Part shown: in pieces, positions 48,151 through 61,504 of the stretch | Layout of the letters: every line of letters starts with the position of its first letter | Numbering within the stretch: the stretch's first letter is position 1 | Assembly (NCBI GenBank): GCA_022579005.1 | Contig: MU401476.1 | Location: forward strand, 186,001-250,000 | Length of the DNA: 64,000 nt | Reading direction: 5' to 3' | Source of the DNA: Poronia punctata | Lineage: Eukaryota > Ascomycota > Sordariomycetes > Xylariales > Xylariaceae | Made by a program: the position numbers and the translations under genes | The notes under the pieces: model-generated | Told to the model about the DNA's origin: nothing | The model's input: only the letters and a program-made list of their open reading frames with translations | Database searches by the model: none

Positions 48151-51100
48151 ATGGCCAGCCCAGGATCATCTGGCCTGTCAGCCTTACCGAGACTTGATAC
48201 TTCCAGGCCACTGCGGAATGGCGCTCAACATGGAGCACGAGATATCAGATCGGCCCAGGAAGCAAGACAAATGCCTCGTCGGCCAAGCTACTTCTCGATA
48301 ACCTCCAATGCCTCGTCGCTAGCAAGGTCGGACGGAAAGGACACGCCGGAACTGTTCAGGTCGGCAACCGAGGCAGTTGCTGACGCCCTCGGAGTTGACG
48401 CAAACGAATTACCGCAACCCTTCTATGGCGTTCCGTGGGTCAATGACGACAACGAGGAGGGGGAAGACGAGTCACGAGGATATGTTAATGATACGCGCCG
48501 CGCAGTGGGCGCCATATCCCCAACTTCTTTCCGCCAAACCAACGCCGTTCTCGACTACCGCGACCGCAGCGATTCCGTCACGTCTGCCGTATCTCCCCAT
48601 TCCCAGCCACAATACCGTGCGTACCTAAATACGATAGACGGCCCCGAGCCCGTCGCTGTTCGTGGTACGAGCCCGCAGAATGGCTTTCATCACACGTCCC
48701 CCATTCCGTATACCGATGTTCTCGGACCTAATAATACGCTTGTTGAACCCGCCTGGAAGCCGATGACGAGAAAGGACACCATACAAGGTCGGAACTCGGA
48801 CCAGGCGCCGCTCGGGCCCAATGAATACAGGAGCGGGGGGACGGTCCTCGATCGAGAAATGGTGACCCCACTGAGCCCAAACCAGTCATCCGGGCGTGGA
48901 CGAATGTCTTCGCTCATCAGTCCACTGGACCCTAGTCCGTGTACCCCGGACAATAGCAGTGTCAAAAGCACAAGGCCTCCAGCATCAGTCTACAGTCAAC
49001 CACCAGCTATCCCTCCCAAGGCTTCCCGTAGACTCCTAAGTGACGCCCAACAGGTGCTGTCGTCGGTTGACGCGGTGTCTAGGGCCGTTGTGGTGAAACC
49101 CAAGGCCGGCCTGTTTGAGGGTCATCAGGTCGCCCTTCTCACTTTATCAGATTCAGCACCCCAAGGTTTCGACCGCATCACCACCGAGGACGAAGAAATA
49201 AAACTACAAAATGCATATTACACCAGAAGCCTGCCATCGATCCGAAAGCAAGTCGAGTCTCAACTTGCGCCCGAGTATGTCCCGACGGTCTGGGTAGTGT
49301 TGGAGAAGATGCCGGTGGACGGGGAAGGCCAGATCCAGCGTAGAAAGTTACAGACATGGATACAAAACGCCAACGATGATCTTTACCGGCGCATCATGTC
49401 CATTGAATCCAAAGAGGAGTTGAGGCAGCCATCGACGACGTGGGAGAGACAGCTCACCAGAGCCGTCAGCAAGGTCCTCCGCGTTCAACCGACGGAGATA
49501 GGCATGAATATGTCCTTTTCTAACTTGGGGGGTGACCCCAGCGCGGCAGAAGAACTTGCCGTGCGGTTTCAATCCCAAGGGATTCCAATCGAGGCGCGAG
49601 ACGTCCTGGAGGCTCCGACCTTGACTGAACTGGCTGCGCTCGCTAACACGGAGAAGACGCAAGTCCAAGGGCCGGTGGAGTCGATAAACGAGACGTTCGA
49701 CTTATCGCCTATGCAACATCTCTACTTCCACACGCCCATGGGCAAACACACAACGCGCAGGAAATCCAGCGAGGGTGACTACCGTTTCAACCAAAGCATA
49801 TTGATCAAGCTGAAGAAGAGTGTGGGCGTTGAAGAGCTGCGTGCCGCTATCGAAGCGGTTGTCGGCCACCACACGATGCTTAGGACGCGTTTCCGTTTCG
49901 CCAACGGGTCGTGGTGGCAATCAACGGACCCGGCCATCTCGGCGGCATACCAGTTCGCACATCATCTCATCGGCACCAATGCAGAACTCGAGTCTGTCGC
50001 TATAGCGGCCCAATTCGCCATCAACATAGAACAAGGCCCCGTTTTCGCCGCCCATCACTTCCATACCAACGATGGGATGCAACTACTTTATATGGTCGCC
50101 CATCATCTTGTTGTCGACCTCAAATCGTGGCAGGTCATCGCCGACGATGTTGAAGGATTGCTCACAGATGGTCATCTGGTCTCGGGGGGGCTCACCTTCA
50201 AAGAGTGGACTCTGCATCAAAAACACCGGGTCCAGACAACAACAGATGTCCTAGAGCTTCCGTTCGAACTCCCGGCGCGCAACTGGGAATACTGGGGTGT
50301 CCAGGATACTCTAAACACATACGGGAGCACGGTGGCTTTCGGCTTCACTCTGGATACCGAAGTGACGTCGATCCTGGAGGCTGCGAATAAAGAACTCAAG
50401 ACGGACTCGTGTGAACTGTTCATGTCGGCTCTCCTGCTGTCATTCGCACAGACGTTTCGCGATCGGTCGGTCCCCATCCTCTGGAACCAGGAACATGAGA
50501 GATCGGCTTTGGACCCGGATCGTAACATTGCTGGTACCGTCGGCTGGTTCACGTACTTGTTTCCGCTTGTGGTAGATGTTGCCCCGACGGATGATGTATT
50601 TTCCATATCGAGCCGTGTCAAAGATGCGCGCCGGGCGGCTGCTGGCACGAGCTTGTCTCACTTTACCGCCAATCTCATCGACGCCTCATCTGCAGAGTCG
50701 TTCGCCTTCTCGCACTGCCCGCTTGAGCTCATCTTCACGTATGCGGGTAGTCTGGGACGGCTCAAAAGCCGCAACGGCGTCCTAGAGGAACTAGATGTCC
50801 CTGGAAAGATGATAGGGTCCGATACGGCAGATATTGGCCAGTCAGTCGGCCGCATCGCCATCTTTGAAGTGTCCGTCTGGATGGACAACGGCGAAGCGAA
50901 ACTCAAGTTCCTGCATCATCGCGCCTCTAAGCACACCGAGCAGATCCAGACTTGGATTCGTAACTACGAAAGAATCCTTCGACAGTCGATCGCCAGGCTG
51001 AAGGACTACGCGCCTGGTCTTTCCATGTCGGATGTGCCTTATCTTGGCGTTACGCCCGAGGGACTGAATCGGCTGAACCGCGAAATCCTTCCCCGGTTAA

Positions 51101-54100
51101 ACCAGAATATCAGCAACATCGAAGATGTCTTCCCGGCAACGGCCCATCAGCAATACATCTTGCTTAATCAGTCGTTGTTGCCGGGTAGTTCGCTTGCCCA
51201 GGTAACGTATGAGTTGAGCACGGTCGGCGGGAAAGTCGTTGATACAGAGCGTATCTGTGATGCATGGTATAAAGTCACCAGCCACCACCCGGCCATGCGA
51301 ACCTTGTTTTCTCCAAGCGTGCTGAACGATGGCCTATACGACCAGGTCATCCTTCGAAGCTACTCACCTAATATGCTGTTTATCGAGAATAAAGGAATTG
51401 AAAGTCCGATGGCAGCGATTGGAAATGTTCCGCTACTGTACCTCAGAGAAGGCATACCATGGCACAGGCTCATCGTCTGCCAGTCTGTGGGCAAGGCCTA
51501 CCTAAAGTTGGAGATAAGCCAAGCCATCTGTGATGTAAGTTACTCCCCCCCCCACAGTCGTCGTATTTCTCGTCTCCATATACCCTACGACGTTTTTGTC
51601 CTTTCCCGAAGTGTGTCGCTAGCATGGCTGACTCCTTGGCTAGATATCTAGTATCGCCATCCTCTTTAGAGAGCTAGAGGAAGCTTACTTCACTGGGGAC
51701 GTGGACCCGTCTCCTAAACTCTCGTTCCCCGAGTATTATCAACGTCTTAAACCGACATCGACAAGTATTCAGTTCTGGAAAGACAAATTGTTCAATCTTC
51801 GACCCTGTCCCTTTCCCCGGCTCATGTCGGGCCCGGCTGTGACTGTTGAGTGGGAGACTACGTCGATCGATCTTCAAATCCCGTATCAGCGACTACATGA
51901 CTTTGCGAGGTTTTACAAAGTCGACAAATCCACTATATTGCGAGTAGCGTGGGGAATCCTGTTGAGGACGTATCTGGGATGGCAAGACGTCTGTTTCGGC
52001 TATCGCACGCCGGGCAGGGATATGCCCATCACAGGACTGGAGAGCGCTGTCGGCCCATTCTCCAGAGTTCTGTGCTGCCGGATGCGAGCGCTTGCCGGCC
52101 AGACAATCGTTCAACTACTACGAGAAGCCGAGGTTGAGCGTCACAAAGACCTGCAGCATCAAGATGTGACGATGACGACGATTGAGCACGAACTCAACAC
52201 GAGGGGCAAGCGGCTATTCAACACCTGTGTTTCCTTTGGCTATGAGGATATCTCGAGCCAAAGCCTCCCCAATAGTCGATTCTCTCTCAACAGCTCAGCC
52301 CAGGCTTCCGAGTATGATGTCAATGCAGATTTCAATATCCGGGGCGGCAGTCTGACTGTCGAACTTGGACATCGTATCCTCGCCTATCAACAAGCTGTCA
52401 CTGTCGGTCACGTGCTTGGCAAAGCTGTCGAGTCCATCTTGGAGAGCCCGAGCGCAACAGTAAAGGAAGCAGACCTGTTCACAGTCTATGATCATAACCA
52501 GATATTAGCGTGGAATAGTATGCCCCAGATCGATGTGCAAAAAGTGCATCTTCCCATGCTCATAGCCGCCCAGGCGCACCAAAACTCGGACATACAGGCC
52601 GTCTATAGCTTCGACGGAGCTCTGACATATGCCGAGCTCTATAAACTTTCCAACGGCCTGGCCCAGTACATGCTGAACCTTGGTGTCAGGCCACAAATGC
52701 CGATACCAGTTGTCGTCGACAAGAGCCGGTGGGCCATTGTCACTATGCTGGCCGTTCTGACGTAAGTCATGGTTTTTTTTTTTTTTTTTCTTTTTTAACT
52801 AAACCCCTATTTGTATGTGTGTCTTTGGCTGACTTCTTCTTCGCTAGGGTTGGTGCTATTCTTATACCCATCGATGCCGAGTATACGGCCATGTTCCCAT
52901 GGGTGGTGCAAGTCATCAACCGGGGTCTCGTCTTTGCTTCGGACAGTGTTCGAGGATACTTTGAAGGCTCGGGCTGCCACACAATTCCAGTCAACGAGCA
53001 GACCCTCACGTCGCCATATGTACAATCCGGTGAACTGCGGCTGCCAGTGCCGACGCGACCGCATGACATAGCTTGCGTGCTTTTGACAATCTCAGGCTCC
53101 AAGACTTGCAAGGCTGCGTCTTATAGTCACGGCGCGCTGGCCACTGCTTGTGCTGGCCAAGGTCCAACGCTCCGGATAAACCCGTCGAGTAGGGTGATGC
53201 AGCTTTCGTCGATCGGGGTCGATATTGCCCTGTCGGAAATCTTTACTACGTTGGTGAATGGCGGCTGCGTCTGCATCCCGTCGTCGGCCGAGAGAATGTA
53301 TGGCTTTACGGCGGCTGCGCAGCGGATGAGGGTGAATTGGACCTACCTCACGCCGCCGCTGTCCCGAAAGATAGATGCCGATAGTCTGCCAGACATGGCT
53401 GTCGTCTGCTTCCGCTCGATGCACCTAGACCCTGAAATCTATGCGCAGTGGGTAGGAAAGGCCAAGGTACTGCTTGCTTACGGCTCTGCAGAAGCCTGCC
53501 CACTAGGGCTTTCGGCAGCAGAGATGTCGGAGCCCAATGCGGTGCCGAGTTTTGGCAATCCCTTCTGTGGGAATTTCTGGATCGTGAGCCCGGAAGACCA
53601 TAACCATCTTATGCCGGTGGGTGCCGTTGGTGAACTGGTGATAGGAGGCCCCACCCTCGCCAGTGTCAGCTCGTTAGATATGGAGAGTCTAAACATAGAC
53701 ACTCTGATCGCAAAGAGCACTGCCCAGGCAGCATTGCTGCTTGAGCAATCGGGTAACCGACTGCTCAAGACAGGCCGTCTGGTGCGTTACAAAGAGAGGG
53801 GAGAGATCGAGTTCCTCGTTCCCGACGGGGAGAGGTGCGAGATGGGTGGCAAGTCTTTCCGCGTGCGCGAAATCGAATCCCAGCTCCGACGCTGTATCGG
53901 TCCGGGCATCGATATCGTGGTCGAGATTATCGCTTTTAAGAACACGGACTCGACCCCGGTGCTGGCTGCGTTTGTCGAATTAGGGGGTGAATACGACGAT
54001 ACGAAAGAAAGCCTTCATAATCTGAGCGTAGCGACGAGGCAGAAGCTCTCTGCTTTCAAGCGGAAAGTCGACTCGAATCTGCGGGGCACAATGTCTATCC

Positions 54101-56517
54101 CTATAGCGTACATCCCGATCCGATACATGCCACTCTCGGCGTCTCTGAAGGTGAATAAACGACCGCTTCAGAAGATGATCGCAGGCTACTCTCGAGAACA
54201 GCTCCTCGCGCTGGCCGAGGGGGATGGCGCAAACGAGCTTCAATATTCCGATACTAGGCCCTTACCTGCGACACAAGCCGAACAGCAGATGAGGGCGCTC
54301 TGGGCCAAGGTGCTGGGAATCGAGGACCAATCGACCATTTCTTCGAATGACGGTTTCATGACGCTGGGTGGTGATATCATCGCCGGCCATAACCTTGTTG
54401 TCGCATGTCGCAGTCGAGGAATCGACGTCTCGGTCACCGAGCTGCTCAAAGACACGCCGCTCTCGGAACTGTGCAAAGGTCTCTCCGAATTCCAGGCGCC
54501 CGCGGCGGGGCAGGCCAGGTCGATTCGGGGTGACTTTACGGACTCGAACAATTCGGCACACAGTGCGACAGCATCCAAGTTTGGGTCTGACAGGAGCGTG
54601 ATCGAGGATGTGGCCGAAGCATCCTCTCTACAGACAATGTTTGTCGAGTCTGCCATGCTCCAAGCCAGGGGCAACGTGTCCTACTTTCTCCTCAGCGCCA
54701 GCGGCTACCTCGACTGGCACAAACTGGAGAATGCATGTTTCATGCTGACCAAGGCGCATCCCATACTGCGGACGGCATTTGTCTCTCACAGTCGTCAGGT
54801 CTACCAGACGGTCTTGCGGTCTTACCGGCCCGAATTTCTGCGATATCAGTGTCGTCAAAACTGGCGGTTGAACAGCCTCGCCGTGAGGTTGATTAGACGA
54901 GACCAGCCCCTACCCATCGACTTCCGACGACCCATCACCAAGTTCTCCTTCTTGGACGCGGGGAAGAGCTCGATCCTCGTCATGCGACTGTCACGCGCAC
55001 AGTACGATGATCTCTCCATCCCCATATTGGTGCGGGACCTGGGACGGTTCTATCAACACACCGGTCCCATTCCCCAAACTACCGGCTTTTGCGAGGTTAT
55101 CAGAGCGGCTCGGGCGACATATGCGAGCGGCGCTATCGAGTATTGGCGCTCTCTTCTCGAGCGCTCGTCGGTGACACAAGTCGTTTCGCAACCGTCATTG
55201 CCTGTGGCCAACTCGAACCCGAAAACACTACAACAAAAGATTCCTATCGGGTCTCTTGAGAAGTACGGCATACCCTTCGAGACTATTCTCAAGGGCGCCT
55301 GGGCCATCGTGCTGTCGAATCTATCAGGCACCGACGATGTCGTGTTTGGTCATATGGTCGAGGGGAGACATCTCAGCCTGGCCAACGGACAGACCATCTC
55401 TAGCGTGGTCGGACCCAAGGGCAACGTCATCCCCGTGCGTACGCGGATCCCCGATTACCCTGTCGCCCCTCTCGATTACTTTAGGAATGTGCAAAGCCAA
55501 TATGTCGCCAGCATTCCGTTTGAGAACGTGCAGACGGCGGATATCATCCAGAACTGTACCCGTTGGCCATCCTGGACCCGTTTCAGCACGGTCGTGCACC
55601 ACCAGAGACAGTCGGAGCGGTACAAACTGCTCAACTTCACCATCGGCGAGGCCAACTGCGCACTAGACATCATGGGCTTGAGCCACGAGGATTCGGACGT
55701 GTTTGTGCAGACCATGATGGCCGGCACCAAGAATGTCGACGTATCTGTCACATTCTGCGAGCGGAAAATCCAGGCCTCATTTGCGGACGAGGTCTTGCGG
55801 ATGCTCTGCTCCACCATCACCGTCCTCACCTCGGATTTCCTGATGGAGCCGATGACGCTCAAGGGGCTCAACGACAGTCATACGACGCCACGCATTCCGC
55901 TACCAGCACCAAGACGAGAAAGCAGCGTTCTCTCTCCTCTGCTGTCGGTCGACCCGGATCACGCGCGGGCGGCCCACAGTATCGTTGCGGCCGCCTGGGA
56001 CGCCGTCTTCGGTGCGCAGAGCTTACAGGTGGCCGACATCCGCTCCGTACCTTTTTATGAAATCTGGGGAGCTCACATGCCAGCGGCCGAGCTGGCTCGC
56101 TACTATACACAGAAAGTGCCCAGGTTTCCCGGCTTGGAGCAAAAGGTGTACACAACCGAAGAGATCATCGATCACCCTACCATGACGCAACAATACGAAC
56201 TCATCATTGCCAAGCAGCAAGAGTCACAACTGCGTCACCGGAAGAGCTTCCTCAAGCGTAACCCTTCAACGTGGGGTAAGAACTTCAGAAAGTTGACAAC
56301 CGGGAGCGGCGTATCTACGACTAGCGACCCTACCCATAACAGCCTTTCGGCGCCCGGGCGATTCCACTCGCACAAGAGCTTGAACCACCGTGGTAGCAGC
56401 TCATTAGACTCGTTGTCGACCATTAGTAGTGCGACGGATGATCTCGATCTCAAGGAAAGGATCCCTACACCCCCGACACCAACGGAGGGGTCTCACAAAC
56501 GATTTTTGAGTAACTAA
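48151..56517 (+). CDS. NRPS-derived multidomain protein with lost catalytic residues
   Basis: About 2,723 aa in three exons (48151-51534, 51644-52761, 52848-56517); introns 51535-51643 (GTAAGT...TAG) and 52762-52847 (GTAAGT...TAG) keep the frame. Order: Ser-rich leader (1-300); adenylation C-terminal lid only (about 310-425, the A10 lysine replaced, GEGQIQRRKL); carrier T1 (LGGDPS, Pro463 where Ser is expected); epimerisation domain (516-960, HHLVVD 651-656 and TVGWFT 796-801 intact); condensation C1 (991-1420, SQAICD, catalytic His now Gln1124); adenylation (1431-1960, A3 degraded to ISGSKTCKA, A7 Asp now Arg in KTGRLVRY, though YGSAE is kept); carrier T2 (LGGDII, Ile2011); condensation C2 (2086-2510, SRAQYDD, His now Arg2217); carrier T3 (EIWGAHM, His2577); Ser-rich tail. 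Structural motifs such as GRDMPITGLESAVGPF are well kept. Peptide synthesis by the usual route looks impossible. It is orphan, with no tailoring genes beside it. Confidence 0.9.
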
Positions 56518-56528
56518 GCCTCCATCTC

Positions 56529-56552
56529 ACTCTCTCTCTCTCTCTCTCTCTC
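56529..56552. repeat. (CT)n microsatellite after the NRPS-like stop codon
   Basis: About 12 CT units starting some 12 bp after the stop codon. Confidence 0.9.
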
Positions 56553-57232
56553 CGTGTGTGATTGTGAACCCGGGCAAAGAGTATTTGGTATATATAAAGA
56601 GCGATTGGTTTTCTTGATTTTTCTTTTTCTTTTTTCCTCTTGTCTCTCTTCTTTCCCGTTTCTTATATTTATCATTTACGCGATATAGACTATGAGGGGA
56701 GGTCTTTACTTATGAATATTGATTGATGCATGTCTGACGAGTCTGGTTGGATACTTGCATAAAAGCGGAGTGGCAGGATTGGGAATTTCAGGCAGGCAGT
56801 ACTGGCGGAAAAAATGTAGGGGTGGGCTAGGTTGAGGAGGTCGAAGGTCGAAGCGGGTGTATGTTTTGGAATGGGAATCTCGGGGTTTTTTTTTTTTTTT
56901 TTGTCTTGCCCATCCAACGACACGATACCCTTGTTATTATAGAGTAGATGTCGCTAGGTTGACTAGGAATCATCATCGTTAGTATATGTCAATTAATGAT
57001 ATTGGTGTTCTGTCCAAGTCATAAAAGGGGCCAGTTGTTTACATGCAGGTTTGTATATATGATACATTTTGTAATCGTACTACAAGACGCTGTAGAGGCA
57101 GTCTGGTTCAGTAGTAACAGACAACTTTCAAACCTAAGGTAGGTAGGTAGGTATTTGAAACCGGATTTTTATATCCTTAGCCCTCCCTGTCTGTAAATAA
57201 GTATCTATCTAGGTTAGCTAACTGATCAATCA

Positions 57233-57252
57233 GTCAGTCAGTCAGTCAGTCA
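57233..57252. repeat. (CAGT)n tandem repeat
   Basis: About five CAGT units in a row in gene-poor DNA. Confidence 0.9.
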
Positions 57253-60200
57253 GGTATTGTATTATCATCACATTCATTCATTAGGTAGTAAGATATATTA
57301 TATGCAGTATTTATTCCCTTGCTATTTATTAAAGCCGCGTGTAAGTCTAGAACCTAACATTACCTTTACCTTTACCTTATATTATCTTGTTAGTTATTTT
57401 ATTTAAAAGCCTCCGTAATCCCACCCATCCTCGTCTTCCCCTTGATAGGCAAATTCAACGGTCTCTGCTTATATATCATCTTCATTCAATCCTCTTTTGA
57501 TTTCCAGAGATGGGCGCATCGGGGACAGACTTGGCCGGTTCTTATTATTGGCGGGGGGGTCATTTGATCAGGGCAGGGACAGGATGGGATGGGGGTGTTG
57601 TGGTTGTCGGAATTTGAATTTTGGGGGGGTTCGTGGTGGTGGTGGTGGTGGTGATGATTGGGGAATTGTTGGTGGTTAAAGGTTGTTGAACAGGTGTAGC
57701 AGTGGTTGAAGGATTCTGTGTGCGTTTTTCGACACATTTCTTTCTTTCCTTTTCTTTTTTTGCCCTTTTTTACTTTCTTTCTGGGGGGAGGGATGGATGG
57801 ATGGATGGGAATGAGACTGTGTAAGTAGGGAGGTGAGGAGATAGAGAAGAGATAGGGACGTGGTTGGTAGAAGGTACCGGTAGGTTGGCAATTAGTGATG
57901 AATCTAGACGGGAAGGTAGAGGAAAGGAAAGGAAAGGAGAAGAGAAAAAAAAAAAAAAAAAAGATGGGAGGCGGGATAATTGGTGGTCTTTATTTATCTA
58001 CTTTGATTCTCTTTGTTTATTTTTCTGCAACAATTTTATTGTATAAGGGGGGATTGGATGTTTTCTGTGCTTGTTTCTTTACTAGTAATTCGAGAACGAG
58101 AAACACTCAGACTCTATCAGACTCTCTCACACATACACGCAGGGAGACAGAGACAGAGAGTGTGTGCGTATGTTTCATTTTCTGTATTTACAGTTCATCT
58201 ACCTACGGACGCAATGTATACGAACACACAACACGGCCTTATGCTCTCCTCTACCGGTACACGTGTCCTAGATATCGGAACTGAGTGACGTCAGGTAAGG
58301 GATGGTAGGTATCGGATCGTCTCTTTTGTCCCGCTCTCTAAGTTAGTTATTTGCTTTTTTGCCGTTCAAATATCTTTTTGATATGTTCGTGGTCGAGGCT
58401 TAGGTTAGAGAGATGTGTGCTTTCTTTGGATAGCCAATCTGTTATATCTTGCTGTGGGTCTAGTGAAAGAAAGACATAATCTCTGGAGGGGATGAATCGA
58501 GAACTGCATTTCTGCCACTATGTTGGTTTTCTTAATCTTCCTAGGTGATAGGTATGTAGGTCGATCAAGTGGTAGGTAGCCGCTTTGTCTTGTCTTCTCT
58601 CGCCCCAATTCCGCCCCTCCTGGTCTATGAGTGTTTTAGCAAAGGATGAGCAAACAACGTTGGGATCGAGGGCCTGCCTATGTTATCCTCGGGATGCAAC
58701 TACCGTATTTAGGTAGACCGTTTGCTTTCTTCCTTGGAGTCGAAAATACCAAAGGGACCAAACTACTGCTGGCTGCTAGAAGCACGACAAGACAAAGGGA
58801 AGAGGATATTTATATCTTCTTTTAGCATACCTGCTAGTCTAACTACATTTCATATTCTAATAGGAAGTTCTTGCCGCGTTTAGGAGAACTGTTGTTGTTT
58901 TGACTTTCTTTAACGGCAGACAATATACCCAAGGTTAACGGTTTACGAGTACATATTGTAGGTACACCGCGAACGTAGTCTAGATTAATCTGCCACAAAC
59001 GGTTGGTCTAATGGGTAAAGTATCCGATCTGACTAACCCACCGGAGAATAAACGATATGAATTACCTGGGCCTGTAAGGCTTATCTATATCCGCTCTTTT
59101 ACTCGTACTTTCCTTCTTTTCGGAAAGCACGTGCAATAATATTGGGTAATACTCGTAATAAAACGTGGAATCTGACAGTACGAGTAGATAGAGTAGAGAG
59201 GCCACAATAAAGTACCTAGTTAACCATATCGGACACCGAATGGGTACGGCGCGATCTCATCTCCTCCTCCTTTTCTCCTCCCCCAACTGGAGGGGGGAAA
59301 AGATACTGTGTAGGTAGTATCTGTTACCTACTTCGTAGCAACTCTCCGACGGGTTGGCTCTGGGCGGGCCTGTCAGCTCTCTTTGCATTATCTGCAGGAA
59401 GGGCTGTTGTGTGGCCTGTAGGGTAGGTGCACCGTGGAGTAACCAACCAACCAACAGCCCCAGGTCTGCCTAGCCTACTCGTAGCTGCCCGTCCAGCCTG
59501 CCTGTCCATGTTGCATAGCCTCAGGTTTTGTGGCGTATTACATGATATGTACATGTATGAAGGGACGGGTTAGGACTTTTATCCAATCTAAGCAGACACT
59601 TGGAAGACCAACCATTGGGGTTTTAGGTATCTCAAAGGAGGGGCGCTTATTTTCAAAACTCTCTATATGTATTCTGCCTTACCTACTACTTGTACGTGTA
59701 TAGAAAACGGCGCATGTTTTGGGAAACGAATAACATGGGCAGAGCAAGTTAACTTACGATAGATAGGATAAAATATCAACGCGTTCCTACCGAATGGCTA
59801 CTAAGTGTCTGTGATTGGTTGCGCTTGATATACCACACGGACTCCCTGTCTTACATGTTCGTACTGTGCTTATATTACTTTCGGGCCGTAACTGATGAGG
59901 AGGATTTGTAAAGAGGGGAATACTACCTTACCTACCTACTTTTACATACATATCCACGTGCAGTCCTCTGTCGGGTCTCCGCAGCCTTATCTACACGTAC
60001 AAGAGGAGCTGTCCCTTGTTAGATAGATTGGAAGGCGTGTTTATTACTTGACATATTTTGCAGAAAGTATTTCATGATTTATCCCAAGTCTACACGTACA
60101 TAGAGGTAGATTTACCGAGATAAAAAGGTCAGAGTAAGTTGGGCATACCTATCGATGATAGGCTATCGTGTATGAAGTTCTGAACAGATTTGGTAAACAA

Positions 60201-61485
60201 GCCGTTGTTGCGCCTCGACGGACTAGACCGTACTCGGTAGGTCATTGCAGGACAGATAACTGGATAAATATGGGGCAAAAGGTTCCCCTGTAATCTCACC
60301 CTTGGTTTTGCCTTGCCGATGATGCCGATCAGTACTGTGTCCGCACCGTTTCTCCTCTCTTTTCATATTAAGACCAGACCAATTATATCCAGGTTACTTC
60401 TTTGATCAACTCTTCGAGAACATTTCTTTGTGTGCGAGATGGTTGCTATTTCTTGTTCGATCTGCTGTGTCGAGGAGCACGTGCATATGCACATGTAGAG
60501 GACCAAATTATCATCATACTCGTACATAAATACACTTACAATATGTGGCTTATGGAAACTTGGAAGTCCTACACGTGGTTAATTACCTACTTAGTACTTA
60601 ACCTATCTGCTTACCGAGCTGAGGCTTTATTATGATAACAAGTTCTAGAACTTGGGAAGGCTGAAGCTGTGCAGATTACATCGGTGACTCTTTTTGGTCA
60701 AAAACACTGCAACAACAAACCTCCCTAGTAGTACTCGTAAGTACTAGATCATGAATTCTGCATAACACGTCGTCACAAAGCTTAGCTGCTCGGTAGAAGG
60801 AAACATCTACCGGCGTCTTGCCAAGTACGCCTTCGCGCTAGACTACATCATAGTGTAATGTCAGTAACCCAAAGTTTATAACTTAAGATAGTAAAGAATT
60901 CTGGGAAGTAGATAGGTAGGTAGAACTTATCGCCAGTCCGGCTTCGTAAGGACCAACACATTCGGATCCTAGATAAACAGAAGTAAATGAAATCGCATCG
61001 TCGGTCTCTTGTCGACGATTTATCGGTAGTAGTAGGTATCCGATGATGAGAATAGGATTGTCATTACGCGTAGATTGTACTGAGTAGGTCAAGCACTACG
61101 CTAGTTATCAATTAACCTAGATCCTACTAGCCACGTGCAGCTTATGACAGGGCATTAGCTTTGTAAAATCATCCTATTGACATAAGCCCAGACATCGTTT
61201 AAGTTGCCCCGTCGCCAGAGGAATACCAAGCAGCTAGTTAGGTCTCTAGGCAAAGCCAAAATTCTAATTTAGGGATATTCCATCATGTTGAGTACTTAGG
61301 TATGTTCATCGTGAGTGATGTCTTGAGAGATGTACACGGGAAGAAAAGACCACACAGCATACCCTACCCTACTCGCACACATGAACTGCTGAATATTCTC
61401 GCCTTATCATCTCCATTAATCAGCATCCCACACCAAAACCCCTCTATTCAGTGGGGTGAGTAGGGTGGTAGGTAGGTACGCATAC

Positions 61486-61504
61486 TGATAGATAGCTGCT
61501 ATCT
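61486..61504. promoter_or_regulatory. Clustered GATA sites upstream of the permease
   Basis: TGATAGATAGCTGCTATCT contains two GATA cores on the plus strand and one on the minus strand within 19 bp. AreA/NIT2-type nitrogen regulators bind paired HGATAR sites, and amino-acid permeases are typical targets. The cluster is 1,056 bp upstream of the permease ATG, so the link is inferred. Confidence 0.35.

Noticed and set aside
58990..59060. tRNA-like stretch (GGTTGGTCTAATGGGTAAAG followed by TCTGACTAA)
   Set aside because: It resembles the D-arm and anticodon arm of a tRNA, but no T-arm B-box (GGTTCRANNCC) or matching acceptor stem follows. At most it is a decayed fragment.
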